Of a DNA stretch of 64,000 nt, positions 19,119 to 28,158 are shown in pieces (the stretch's first letter is position 1; each line of letters starts with the position of its first letter). Source of the DNA: Luteolibacter sp. (GTDB lineage: Bacteria; Verrucomicrobiota; Verrucomicrobiia; Verrucomicrobiales; Akkermansiaceae); NCBI GenBank assembly GCA_030696085.1, contig JAUYNL010000088.1:1-64000 (forward strand). The letters are read 5' to 3'. Under the pieces are notes generated by a model, which worked only from the letters and a program-made list of their open reading frames with translations, made no database searches and was not told the DNA's origin. Made by a program: the position numbers and the translations under genes.

Positions 19119-20360
19119 TCAGATCAAAGACACGGGTTGCGGCTCCGCCACCAGAGTCATCACGCACTCAAGGTGCCGGGTGTGGGGAAAGAGATCGAAT
19201 GGCTGCACGTCGGCAAGCCGATAGCCACCAGTTTCCAGCAGCTTGAGATCGCGCACCTGGGTGGCCGGATCACAGGAGACATAGACCACGCGCGAGGGTT
19301 TGAATTTCACCAGTTGTCCGATGAATTCCGGGGTGCAGCCCTTGCGCGGCGGATCGATGACGACCGCGCACTCCGGGCCGGGAAAATTGATATCCGAGAA
19401 GATATGCTCGGCCGATGCGGTTAGGAAGACGGCGTTGGCGATCTGGTTGGCGGAGGCGTTCTTGCGCGCCCATTCGCACGAGGTTTCGGAGACTTCGACA
19501 CCCGCGACTTTTTCAAAGTGTTTCGCCAGCGTGAGAGCGAATAAGCCCGAGCCGCAATAGGCATCCACCAGGAAACGCGCGCCTCCGGCAGAAGCCTGCT
19601 TCGCCACGTAGCCGGTGAAGGCCGGGAGGATGAACGGATTATTCTGAAAGAAATCGCCGGCAAGGAAATGGAAGGTCAGGCCCCCCACCCGCTCGGTGGC
19701 GGTGGCGCGGAAGTCGGTTTCCACATGGTCGCCAGTGGCGCGCATGAGGATGGTGGAGCCGCGCTTGAAGGTGTGCGCCTTGGCACGGATGCCGGCGCGG
19801 ATTTCCGGCAGCGCGGCATTGATTTCATCCATCGCGATGGTGCATTGCGGAACATCGACCAGCCGGAAGCGCTGGCCGTTGGCAAGAAACCCGATCGCCC
19901 CGATGACTCCATCGCGCGGTTGGTCGAAGTGCGGCGTGATCTTGGAGCGGTAATGCCATGTCTGCTCCGTGGACAAACATGCATTCACGGGAAACTCGAT
20001 GGCCGCCATGTGCTTCATCAACTCGCCCACCTGGCGGGTTTTCCAAGCCAGTTGTTTCTGATAACCGAGGTGCTGGTACTGGCAGCCCCCGCAATCCCCG
20101 AACAAGGGACAAAGCGGCTCCACGCGGTCCGGCGAGGCTTCCAAAACCTCCATCAGGTCGGCGTGCGAGCAGTTCTTGTCATTCCGATAGACCCTCGCCC
20201 GCACCTTTTCCCCCGGCAGGGCGAAGGGAACGAACACCACCCAGCCATCCACACGCCCCACTCCGGAACCGAGATTGGTCAGAGAGTCGATGCCCAGTTC
20301 GATTTCCTGATGATAGGTGAAGGGAACGGGAACGAATTTTTTCGGCGGGCGCTGATGCAT
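19119..20360 (-). CDS. rlmD: 23S rRNA (uracil-C5)-methyltransferase, RlmD/RumA type
   Basis: 413 residues. RlmD-type enzymes place the C5 methyl of m5U1939 in 23S rRNA using S-adenosylmethionine and an Fe-S cluster. The N-terminus is a TRAM-like RNA-binding domain (IDSLTNLGSGVGRVDGWVVF). The cluster ligands appear as CPLFGDCGGCQ near residue 85. The SAM domain has VDAYCGSGLFALTLA. The catalytic region shows DPPRKGC and VYVSCDPAT, the latter holding the nucleophilic Cys. TrmA lacks the CxxxxxCxxC cluster, which favours RlmD or RlmC. Which uridine is modified is inferred by family. It is divergent from the nucleotidyltransferase pair. Confidence 0.9.
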   Translation of the reverse strand: MHQRPPKKFVPVPFTYHQEIELGIDSLTNLGSGVGRVDGWVVFVPFALPGEKVRARVYRNDKNCSHADLMEVLEASPDRVEPLCPLFGDCGGCQYQHLGYQKQLAWKTRQVGELMKHMAAIEFPVNACLSTEQTWHYRSKITPHFDQPRDGVIGAIGFLANGQRFRLVDVPQCTIAMDEINAALPEIRAGIRAKAHTFKRGSTILMRATGDHVETDFRATATERVGGLTFHFLAGDFFQNNPFILPAFTGYVAKQASAGGARFLVDAYCGSGLFALTLAKHFEKVAGVEVSETSCEWARKNASANQIANAVFLTASAEHIFSDINFPGPECAVVIDPPRKGCTPEFIGQLVKFKPSRVVYVSCDPATQVRDLKLLETGGYRLADVQPFDLFPHTRHLECVMTLVAEPQPVSLI

Positions 20361-20461
20361 GGTCGGGCGGCAGACTGCGACGAAGCCGGCCCGCGGGCAA
20401 ACGAATTTCGGAGCCGTAAAACCACCTCGCCTTCCGACAGCGCATGGGCTAGTTTCCCGCC

Positions 20462-20683
20462 GTGAACGAACTTATCGAATCCGGCGACCCCCGCGCGAAA
20501 GTCGTGGGCAAACGCCGCATGCCCAATCCGGGGATCGAGTCGCTGACGGCAGGAGGGCAACTCAATCGCCTCGCAGGCACCTTGCGAGCCAAACCGTTCG
20601 AGACCAAACATGGTGTTTATCGTTTTAAAACCCACGAGGAAGCTGACGAATGGATGATGAACCTGATGTTGGGAAAGAGCTGA
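20462..20683 (+). CDS. Small protein paired with a nucleotidyltransferase (putative antitoxin-like)
   Basis: A 73-residue protein starting at GTG 20462. Its 3' end overlaps the following nucleotidyltransferase gene by 34 bp, so the two are almost certainly co-translated. The sequence is basic and polar, with a C-terminal helix (THEEADEWMMNLMLGK). No known domain is recognisable. The arrangement of small protein then MNT-type nucleotidyltransferase resembles toxin-antitoxin pairs, but the small gene does not resemble HEPN or AbiEi antitoxins, so this role is conjecture. It is divergent from rlmD with about 100 bp between. Confidence 0.6.
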   Translation: MNELIESGDPRAKVVGKRRMPNPGIESLTAGGQLNRLAGTLRAKPFETKHGVYRFKTHEEADEWMMNLMLGKS

Positions 20684-21159
20684 CTCGACCGCCGACGGAC
20701 GAAGATCTGGCACGCTTGGCTGCGAGGCTCAATGAACTCGGGGCTCGCTATATCGTAGTGGGAGGCATGGCCGTCATCGCGGCCGGATTCACACGGGCGA
20801 CCATGGACATTGATCTCCTTGTCGATACTTCTCCCGAGAATGACGAAATAGTCCGCAAGGCGCTGGAGTCACTTCCTGAGAAGGCGATACTTGAATTGGG
20901 TCCCGGAGAAATCGAAAACTACGTGGTTGTCCGTGTATGCGATGAATTCACCGTGGATCTGATGGCAAAGGCTTGTGGTCTCACCTACGACGACGCGAAA
21001 GATCTCATCGAATATCGGGAACATCTGGGTGTGATGATTCCCTTCGCCTCATTGCAACTTCTTTGGAAAACCAAGCAGACGATCCGGCCCAAGGACGCTT
21101 GGGATCGTTCGTTCCTGCAACGGGAACTCGAAAACCGTGGAGAATGGCCCGTGGAGTAG
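20650..21159 (+). CDS. MNT/AbiEii-type nucleotidyltransferase
   Basis: A 169-residue protein. The minimal nucleotidyltransferase fold is shown by the GG motif (IVVGGMAVIAAGF) and the metal-binding DxD (TMDIDLLVD, residues about 51-59). A third acidic residue lies in FTVDLMAKA. Family members include AbiEii toxins and antitoxins of the MNT-HEPN class, which transfer nucleotides to tRNA or proteins. The start overlaps the preceding 73-residue gene. It converges on folP with a 6-bp gap. It is the first of three such genes in the window. Target and role are unknown. Confidence 0.8.
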   Translation: MDDEPDVGKELTRPPTDEDLARLAARLNELGARYIVVGGMAVIAAGFTRATMDIDLLVDTSPENDEIVRKALESLPEKAILELGPGEIENYVVVRVCDEFTVDLMAKACGLTYDDAKDLIEYREHLGVMIPFASLQLLWKTKQTIRPKDAWDRSFLQRELENRGEWPVE

Positions 21160-21165
21160 AATCCT

Positions 21166-22029
21166 TCACGCCATCCCGTCCAGCACCTTCACCGCCTGCC
21201 ACGCGGCATCCACGTTGTGAACGCGGAGCATCTGCGCCCCGCGAAGCATGGCCGCACTGATGCAGGCGATGGTTCCGGCGTCGCGGTCCAGCGGATCCGG
21301 CAGCCCGAGCACCTCGCCGATGACGGTTTTCCGTGAAACCGGCACCAGCACCGGCCGCCCGAAGCGCTGCAACCGGCCCAGCTCGCGGTAGACAGTTAGA
21401 TTGGCGTCCCGCTGCTTCGCGAAATCGATGCCCGGATCCAGCAGCACCGCATCCGCAGGCAGCCCGGCAGCGGCGGCGAGCGCGAGTTTCTCCTCAAAAA
21501 ACCGTTCCATCGCCCCCATCACATCCTCCCACTGCTGATGCACATGCGGCACTTTCGGCTCGCCCACGCTGTGCATGACGAGCAAGGCCGCGCCATGCAG
21601 CGCGCAGGCCCGCGCATTCCGAGCATCCGGCAATCCGCCCATGTCATTGATCAGTTCGACTTTTCCCATCCGCAAAACCGCCTCCACCACCTCCGGCCGC
21701 CAGGTGTTCGCCGATAGGACGGGCGGCCAGATTTGCGGCTCATCCCTCGCCTCCACTCCGCACCAAACGTCCTCCCAGCGCTCGATGAAGCCCCGGAACC
21801 GCCGGATTTCCTCCGCCACCGGCACCGCCCCGCGGTTGGTGCGCGCGCTCTCCGCCCCCACATCGATCACATCCGCGCCCGCACTCACCTGCGCCCGCGC
21901 CTGTGCGACCGCCATCTCAAAATCCAAGGTCCCATCCCCGGAAAACGAATCATCGTTCACATTCACGATCCCCATCACCAGCGAACGCCGGGGAAACTCA
22001 ATGACCCGCATGGGAAGCCGCAAGCGCAT
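21166..22029 (-). CDS. folP: Dihydropteroate synthase
   Basis: About 287 residues. FolP condenses 6-hydroxymethyl-dihydropterin diphosphate with p-aminobenzoate in folate synthesis, the sulfonamide target. The TIM-barrel starts with GIVNVNDDSFS (loop 1, usually GIxNVTPDSFSDGG). The pterin loop follows as ADVIDVGAESAR, then the NDMGG motif, the DPGIDFAKQ motif, and a C-terminal RVHNV containing the phosphate-binding RxH. VSRKTVIGEVLG matches the SRK..IG loop. The TPD of loop 1 is NDD and the GAES Ser replaces the more usual GGES, so it is a divergent copy. I choose ATG 22029 because codons upstream translate the heptamer repeat. It is divergent from aroC. Confidence 0.88.
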   Translation of the reverse strand: MRLRLPMRVIEFPRRSLVMGIVNVNDDSFSGDGTLDFEMAVAQARAQVSAGADVIDVGAESARTNRGAVPVAEEIRRFRGFIERWEDVWCGVEARDEPQIWPPVLSANTWRPEVVEAVLRMGKVELINDMGGLPDARNARACALHGAALLVMHSVGEPKVPHVHQQWEDVMGAMERFFEEKLALAAAAGLPADAVLLDPGIDFAKQRDANLTVYRELGRLQRFGRPVLVPVSRKTVIGEVLGLPDPLDRDAGTIACISAAMLRGAQMLRVHNVDAAWQAVKVLDGMA

Positions 22030-22044
22030 GGCACTTCTAAATCC

Positions 22045-22072
22045 TGAAAACTGGAAACTGGAAACTGAAAAC
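22045..22072. repeat. Four tandem copies of a 7-bp unit
   Basis: Four consecutive TG(A/G)AAAC heptamers fill 28 bp between the divergent folP and aroC genes. They could be a simple-sequence tract or regulator sites. They also produce an artefactual N-terminal extension of folP, which I excluded. Confidence 0.7.
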
Positions 22073-22115
22073 TCATCCCGCTTGCCCATATCGCCTCCAT
22101 CATTAGGCTTTCCGC

Positions 22116-23198
<1,083 letters not shown>

Positions 23199-23250
23199 TC
23201 CTGAGTGTGAACACGCGCCCCCGCGGCATGGACGGCCTACAAGAAACCAG

Positions 23251-23862
23251 TCACCCTTCGGGATCTTCCAGAATCATCCGCAACCTCCTCTCAAGCTCGG
23301 TCGGGAATCGCCCTGACCAGCTTTCATCCACCAACCCCACCGCGATCAGATCACGCAGGTGCATCCGGTCCTTATCGCGGAAGGAAATCAGTTTCATCCG
23401 GACAAGGTCCGCCAGCGGGATGAGTTCGAAACCATCTCCTTGCACGGTTTCGCCAAGTTCCGGAGTCACCTCTATCGCATCCGGGACTGGCTTTTCACCC
23501 GCCCAGAGCACATGCACCGCATCACGGACCTTCGCGTCGGGACCATCCAGAAAGACATCCATGGATGCCGCCTTGCCAAGGGACGCCACCCGGCGATGCA
23601 CAAATCCAACCGACTCCAACGCCGCACAGGCTAGCCCCATGTCCTCGCGGCGTAGCAGGATATCCACATCCCGTGTGTTGCGTACGGCGGACTCATCCAC
23701 CCGGGATACCCACGCGGCCACGGCATTTCCACCGACCACCGCATAATCCACGCCTTCCCGCGAGAGCGCTGCTGCCGCGCGTTCGAGCCGCCATTTCACA
23801 TCGTCAATGCCTTTTGCCATGCGCTTCCAGGATACAGGTTGAAGAGCGATTTCCGTGCTCAT
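23251..23862 (-). CDS. MNT/AbiEii-type nucleotidyltransferase-like protein
   Basis: About 203 residues. The nucleotidyltransferase core shows YAVVGGNAVAAWV, then RNTRDVDILLRR, the usual GG...DxD arrangement, and a further acidic strand in MDVFLDG. The C-terminal half ends with a helix rich in Arg/Leu (FPTELERRLRMILED), likely a dimer or substrate-binding helix. No partner toxin or antitoxin gene is adjacent on the same strand. It is second of the three nucleotidyltransferases in this window and is not a close copy of the other two. ATG 23862 is used, since the codons upstream lack conservation. Function is unknown. Confidence 0.75.
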   Translation of the reverse strand: MSTEIALQPVSWKRMAKGIDDVKWRLERAAAALSREGVDYAVVGGNAVAAWVSRVDESAVRNTRDVDILLRREDMGLACAALESVGFVHRRVASLGKAASMDVFLDGPDAKVRDAVHVLWAGEKPVPDAIEVTPELGETVQGDGFELIPLADLVRMKLISFRDKDRMHLRDLIAVGLVDESWSGRFPTELERRLRMILEDPEG

Positions 23863-23982
23863 GAGCGGATTCTGACATGAAATCGCAGGCAACCAAAGTC
23901 CATTTTACAGGAGGCATCCACGAGTGCCCACAAGGCTTCCCTTGCCATCCAACATCCGCAATCTAAGATCCACAGGCGTTCC

Positions 23983-24777
23983 ATGTCTCCCGATTCCATC
24001 CCGCAGCTCAGCCTCGGCACCGCCGCGCTCATCATCTTCCTGGTGTGCGCGGGCTTCGTGATGCTGCGCGGCATGACGCGCATGATCGTCGGCACCGTCG
24101 TTCTTGCGCTCAGTGCGTGGATTGGGTTTTTCATCTGGCAGGAGGCTCCCTTCCTCTCGATCAGGTGGTTTGGAAAACCCATCGGTATCGTCACCACAGG
24201 TCTTCCTATCCTCAGCTTTCTAACCTCATTCATCCTCATTCGCAAAATCGCCAAGGGCATCGCCCGTCCGTTCGGGAAATCCACCGATGAGCAAAAATCC
24301 TCATCATCCATCATCCGCGTGGCCTTTCGGCTGCTGCTCGCGCTCATCCCCACCTCGCTCATCTGGCTCATCGGCGCCACCTTGATCCATCACACCGGCT
24401 CCATCGCCGAAGTCCGCGCCTTCGCGGAAAAATCCATTGGCATCGGTGAAGCGACCCCCGCCAAATTCAGCCAGAGCCTCAAAAACTCCATCGATACCGC
24501 GCTTCCCGAATCCTGGCTCCGCACCCTTGATCCGCTGGCCAATCCCCAGCGCCTGGCGCTCGCCAAAGTCATCACCGCCCGTTCCGACACTCCGCTGGAG
24601 CCCGTCATTGATCCCCGGACCGGAAAACCCATTCCCCGTGCCATCATTGTCGATGATCCCGAACTCCAAAACCTTGCCCGCGACGGAAAATTCGGCACGC
24701 TCCTGCGCCACCCGCTCCTCACCCAGGCCCTGAAAGACCCGAAAGTCCAAGCCCTCATCAAAGACCTCCAGCTCTGA
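23983..24777 (+). CDS. Integral membrane protein of unknown function
   Basis: A 264-residue protein with about four hydrophobic helices in residues 10-130: SLGTAALIIFLVCAGFVML, a second at IVGTVVLALSAWIGFFI, a third near TTGLPILSFLTSFILI and a fourth in LLLALIPTSLIWLIGATLI. The layout of the helices is like CvpA-type proteins. The C-terminal half is soluble, ending KVQALIKDLQL, with helical repeats similar to RDGKFGTLLRHPLLTQALKDP. A CvpA-like relationship is only suggested by the topology. It precedes gatB by 51 bp on the same strand, so they may be co-transcribed. Function unknown. Confidence 0.65.
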   Translation: MSPDSIPQLSLGTAALIIFLVCAGFVMLRGMTRMIVGTVVLALSAWIGFFIWQEAPFLSIRWFGKPIGIVTTGLPILSFLTSFILIRKIAKGIARPFGKSTDEQKSSSSIIRVAFRLLLALIPTSLIWLIGATLIHHTGSIAEVRAFAEKSIGIGEATPAKFSQSLKNSIDTALPESWLRTLDPLANPQRLALAKVITARSDTPLEPVIDPRTGKPIPRAIIVDDPELQNLARDGKFGTLLRHPLLTQALKDPKVQALIKDLQL

Positions 24778-24828
24778 TCTCTTCATTTCAGCGTCTCAGC
24801 TTTTCAGAATTTCAGCATTTACCCCACC

Positions 24829-26280
24829 ATGTCCTACCTCGTCACCATCGGCCTCGAAGTCCACTGCCAGGTCAAAACGAACACCAAGATGTTCTGCGCC
24901 TGCCGCACCTCCTTCGGCGATACGCCCAACACCCACACCTGCCCGGTCTGCCTCGGCCTGCCCGGCGCGCTGCCCGTGCTCAACCAGGAAGCCATCGAGA
25001 AAACCCTGCTCACCGGCCTGATGATCGACTGCTCGTCGCCGGAAATCTCCAAGTGGGACCGCAAGAACTATTTCTATCCGGACATGCCGAAGAACTATCA
25101 GACCACGCAGATGGACCTCCCCCTCTGCATCGGCGGCGGCGTCCCGCTCTACGATCACTGCTATCCCACCGATCACCGAAAAAACATCGCCAAGCCCGGC
25201 AAGGTCGTCCGCCTCAACCGCATCCACCTTGAGGAGGATGTCGCCAAGTCCACCCACCTCGGCAATTCGTCGCTCATCGATTTCAACCGCGCCGGCACGC
25301 CGCTCATGGAGATTGTCTCCGAGCCCGACCTCGAATCCGCCGAGGAAGCCTTCGCCTATCTCCGCTCGCTGCAAATGATTCTCCAGCAAGGCGGCGTCTC
25401 CGATGCCGACATGGAAAAAGGCCAGCTCCGCTGCGACGTGAACATCTCGCTGCGCAAGAACCCCTCGGACCCGTTAGGCTCCAAAGTCGAACTCAAAAAC
25501 CTCAATTCCATCTCCGCCATCCGCCGCGCCATCCACTTCGAGATCCAGCGCCAGACCGAAGACCTCAGCCGCAACATCCCGCAGATCCAATCCACCCGCC
25601 GCTGGGATGACGATCGCGGCGAAACCCAGCTCATGCGCACCAAGGAGGACGCGCACGACTACCGCTACTTCTCCTGCCCGGACCTGCTGCCCATCCGCAC
25701 CGCTCCGCTGCTGGAAAAAGTCCGCCCGCTCGTGCCGGAGCTGCCCCACGAACTCGCCACGCGTTTCGAAAAGGACTTTGGCGTCACCGCCTACGATGCC
25801 TCCGTCCTTTCATCGGACAAGCATCTCGCCATCTATTTCGAGGCCACCCTCGACAAGGCGATTCCCGGCAAAAAAGCCGCCAACTTCATCATCAACAACC
25901 TGATGGGAAAACTCAACGAACAGGGAATCGGCATCGACGAATGTCCCGTCACTCCGGCAAATCTCCGCGCCCTTCTCCTCCTGGTCGAGGACGGCACCCT
26001 CGCCTCCAACCAGGCAAATGAAGTGTTCGCCGTTCTCTATCAGAATCCCGAAAAAGCCGCCGCCGCCATCGCCGACAGCCTCGGTTTCAAAAAAGCCGAG
26101 GAAGGCGAGCTCGAAGCTCTTGTCGAGCAAACCATCGCCAACAACCCTTCCGAAGTGGCAGCCATCAAGGGCGGCAACGAAAAACTCCTCAACTTCCTCA
26201 CCGGCCAGGTCATGAAGGCCGCCTCCACCAAACCAAATCCGAAACAAGTGACCGAACTGCTGCGAGCACGGCTCCTGTGA
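24829..26280 (+). CDS. gatB: Asp-tRNA(Asn)/Glu-tRNA(Gln) amidotransferase subunit B
   Basis: 483 residues, full length. GatB binds the misacylated tRNA and performs the kinase/transamidase step of the GatCAB complex that makes Gln-tRNA and/or Asn-tRNA. Clear signatures: VTIGLEVHCQVKT at the N-terminus, CACRTSFGDTPNTHTCPVC (zinc-binding cysteines), NRAGTPLMEIVSEPD in the catalytic core, and the C-terminal YqeY-like tail ending KPNPKQVTELLRARL. The last 104 bases before the stop are repeated 7678 bp downstream. The stop here is TGA; the duplicate ends in TAG. gatA and gatC are not in this window. Identification is certain. Confidence 0.97.
   Translation: MSYLVTIGLEVHCQVKTNTKMFCACRTSFGDTPNTHTCPVCLGLPGALPVLNQEAIEKTLLTGLMIDCSSPEISKWDRKNYFYPDMPKNYQTTQMDLPLCIGGGVPLYDHCYPTDHRKNIAKPGKVVRLNRIHLEEDVAKSTHLGNSSLIDFNRAGTPLMEIVSEPDLESAEEAFAYLRSLQMILQQGGVSDADMEKGQLRCDVNISLRKNPSDPLGSKVELKNLNSISAIRRAIHFEIQRQTEDLSRNIPQIQSTRRWDDDRGETQLMRTKEDAHDYRYFSCPDLLPIRTAPLLEKVRPLVPELPHELATRFEKDFGVTAYDASVLSSDKHLAIYFEATLDKAIPGKKAANFIINNLMGKLNEQGIGIDECPVTPANLRALLLLVEDGTLASNQANEVFAVLYQNPEKAAAAIADSLGFKKAEEGELEALVEQTIANNPSEVAAIKGGNEKLLNFLTGQVMKAASTKPNPKQVTELLRARLL
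26175..26278 (+). repeat. Left copy of 104-bp direct repeat (end of gatB)
   Basis: Bases 26175-26278, the 3' end of gatB, match 33853-33956 with a single mismatch (A at 26184, G at 33862). The two copies flank the OLD/type III restriction-modification genes and look like attachment or recombination sites. Confidence 0.95.
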
Positions 26281-26349
26281 ACTGTTCAAAAGGTCACTTA
26301 TTTCTTGCTGATCCGTCGGTTTGTTTGAATCCTGTGCGCAATTCATATT

Positions 26350-28158
26350 ATGCACGCCGTCTCAAAACTGACCATCCGTAATTACCGCTCCTGCCGCGCC
26401 ACTGAGGTGCAACTTCACGATTTCACACCGATTGTTGGCTACAACAACGCGGGTAAGTCGAACATACTAAACACAATCGAGTGGCTCCTCTCGGCGACGG
26501 TCTTAACACAGGCTGATTTCAATGACCTTGGGGAAGCGGTGATCGTCGCAGGACAGATTGAAGGCGTCGATACCGCTCTCTTAGCGGCCATGCCGCCGAA
26601 TCAAGCGTCCGCGATCACTCCGTTCGTCGTCGATCAGCGTTTGCGAATCCGCCGTAAGATGGCTGTTCCAGGAACCGCCGCGACTGCGAAAATCGAAGTC
26701 CGCGATCCGGCGGTGACCGATGAGGATGATGCTGCGGCGTGGCGCAGCATCCCAACTGGCTTGGATGGGGCGATCAAAGCTCTTTTCCCGTCACCGATCC
26801 GCATCCATGCGATGGAAAACGCAGCCGATGATGTCGGAAAATCCTCAAAAACCAATACCATTGGAAGACTCATCGCGGCCATCACGGAGCCGGTAAGGCA
26901 GGCACACGAGGGAGAGTTTCTGGATGCTTTGGAACTGATCCGAAAGCGCCTCTCCGCCGACGGTGCCGAGCGTGCGGTGGAACTTCAGACTCTGGACGCG
27001 GAAACGACAGCCCAACTCGCCGAACTTTTCCCGGGTCTTTCTCTAAAAATCGATATCGCCGCCCCCGAACTGCCGGACCTTTTCAAAAGCGGTACAGTCC
27101 AGGTCATCGAAGGGGATGGCGACGGCAGCAAACGGAATTTCGATTCTCTCGGGCACGGAGCTCAACGCTGCATCCAAATGGCGCTCATCCGTCACCTCGC
27201 CTCAAAAAACATCGTGGAGGGTAGTCCAAAACGAACACTGCTGTTGATCGACGAACCCGAACTTTACCTCCATCCACAGGGAATCGAGCAGGTGAGACTG
27301 GCTTTGCGCACTCTATCAAACGGTGGCTATCAGATCGTTTTCTCGACTCATTCACCTGCGTTGATCACCCGCGATTCGGCCCCAAATGCTGTGATTGTTA
27401 GGAAAAACGGCAGTCCGGTCTCTACGGAAGCCCGCAATCCGCTCGTGTCTGCCGCGCGTCTCGCACTGCCAAATGCGCCGCATCAGGTGAGAATCATTTT
27501 CGAACTCGGTCGTGCGGCGGAAGTCTTTTTCTCCGACCGGGTGCTCATCGGGGAAGGAAAAACGGAATCCAGGTTACTTCCCCCCACCTATGAAAGTCTC
27601 CGGGGGAAATCCATGAGAGCGGACCGAGGCGGGCTCGTGTCTGTCGATGGTTGCGGCAACATTGTCGCGGCAATGAAAGTGCTCAGGGAAATGAAAATCG
27701 AAGTCAAGGCGGTCGTTGACCTCGATTTCGCGTTCAAGTTTGCTCCAGGCCAAGGACTCTTGGATGCCGCGACCGATCCAGATCTTGCTGCCGCAAGACC
27801 CATCTTGGCACGTTTGGCTCCGGTAGCTGGCTTTCTTTTGGAAACTGATGGCCTGCCGAAAAAGGGCGGAACCCTCACACCCGCCGAAGCCTGGAGTGTT
27901 TTCGCCGCAGATCCTGACGGCGCGGCAATCGCCGCAAACCTCCATACCAAGCTGCTTGGGCACGATATTTGGCTTTGGCCGATGGGAACAATCGAGGATG
28001 CGCTTGGCAGCTCCGGAAAAGGTGAACAAGCTATCCAGCGTCTGGAGCTTGACCTCCCGACGAAGACTCCGGCGGACATTCGATCCGACTTGCCCGCCAT
28101 CACCGCCCTCATCGATTGGTTTAGCCCGCTTCCCACATGTCCCACGACCCCACCGTAA
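26350..28158 (+). CDS. OLD-family ATPase/TOPRIM endonuclease
   Basis: 602 residues. The N-terminal ABC/SMC-like ATPase has Walker A GYNNAGKSN (residues 30-38), the signature-like DSLGHGAQRC (near 275) and Walker B LLLIDEPELYLHPQ (about 297-310). A switch histidine follows in FSTHSPALI. The C-terminal half carries TOPRIM nuclease residues: VLIGEGKTESRLLP (Glu near 402), VVDLDFAF (DxD near 458) and MGTIEDALG. OLD proteins are DNA nucleases; GajA (Gabija) and P2 Old are antiphage members. It begins 70 bp after gatB and overlaps mod by 22 bp, so it is the first gene of the R-M operon. OLD nuclease joined to a type III R-M pair is unusual; I infer a defence role. Confidence 0.85.
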   Translation: MHAVSKLTIRNYRSCRATEVQLHDFTPIVGYNNAGKSNILNTIEWLLSATVLTQADFNDLGEAVIVAGQIEGVDTALLAAMPPNQASAITPFVVDQRLRIRRKMAVPGTAATAKIEVRDPAVTDEDDAAAWRSIPTGLDGAIKALFPSPIRIHAMENAADDVGKSSKTNTIGRLIAAITEPVRQAHEGEFLDALELIRKRLSADGAERAVELQTLDAETTAQLAELFPGLSLKIDIAAPELPDLFKSGTVQVIEGDGDGSKRNFDSLGHGAQRCIQMALIRHLASKNIVEGSPKRTLLLIDEPELYLHPQGIEQVRLALRTLSNGGYQIVFSTHSPALITRDSAPNAVIVRKNGSPVSTEARNPLVSAARLALPNAPHQVRIIFELGRAAEVFFSDRVLIGEGKTESRLLPPTYESLRGKSMRADRGGLVSVDGCGNIVAAMKVLREMKIEVKAVVDLDFAFKFAPGQGLLDAATDPDLAAARPILARLAPVAGFLLETDGLPKKGGTLTPAEAWSVFAADPDGAAIAANLHTKLLGHDIWLWPMGTIEDALGSSGKGEQAIQRLELDLPTKTPADIRSDLPAITALIDWFSPLPTCPTTPP

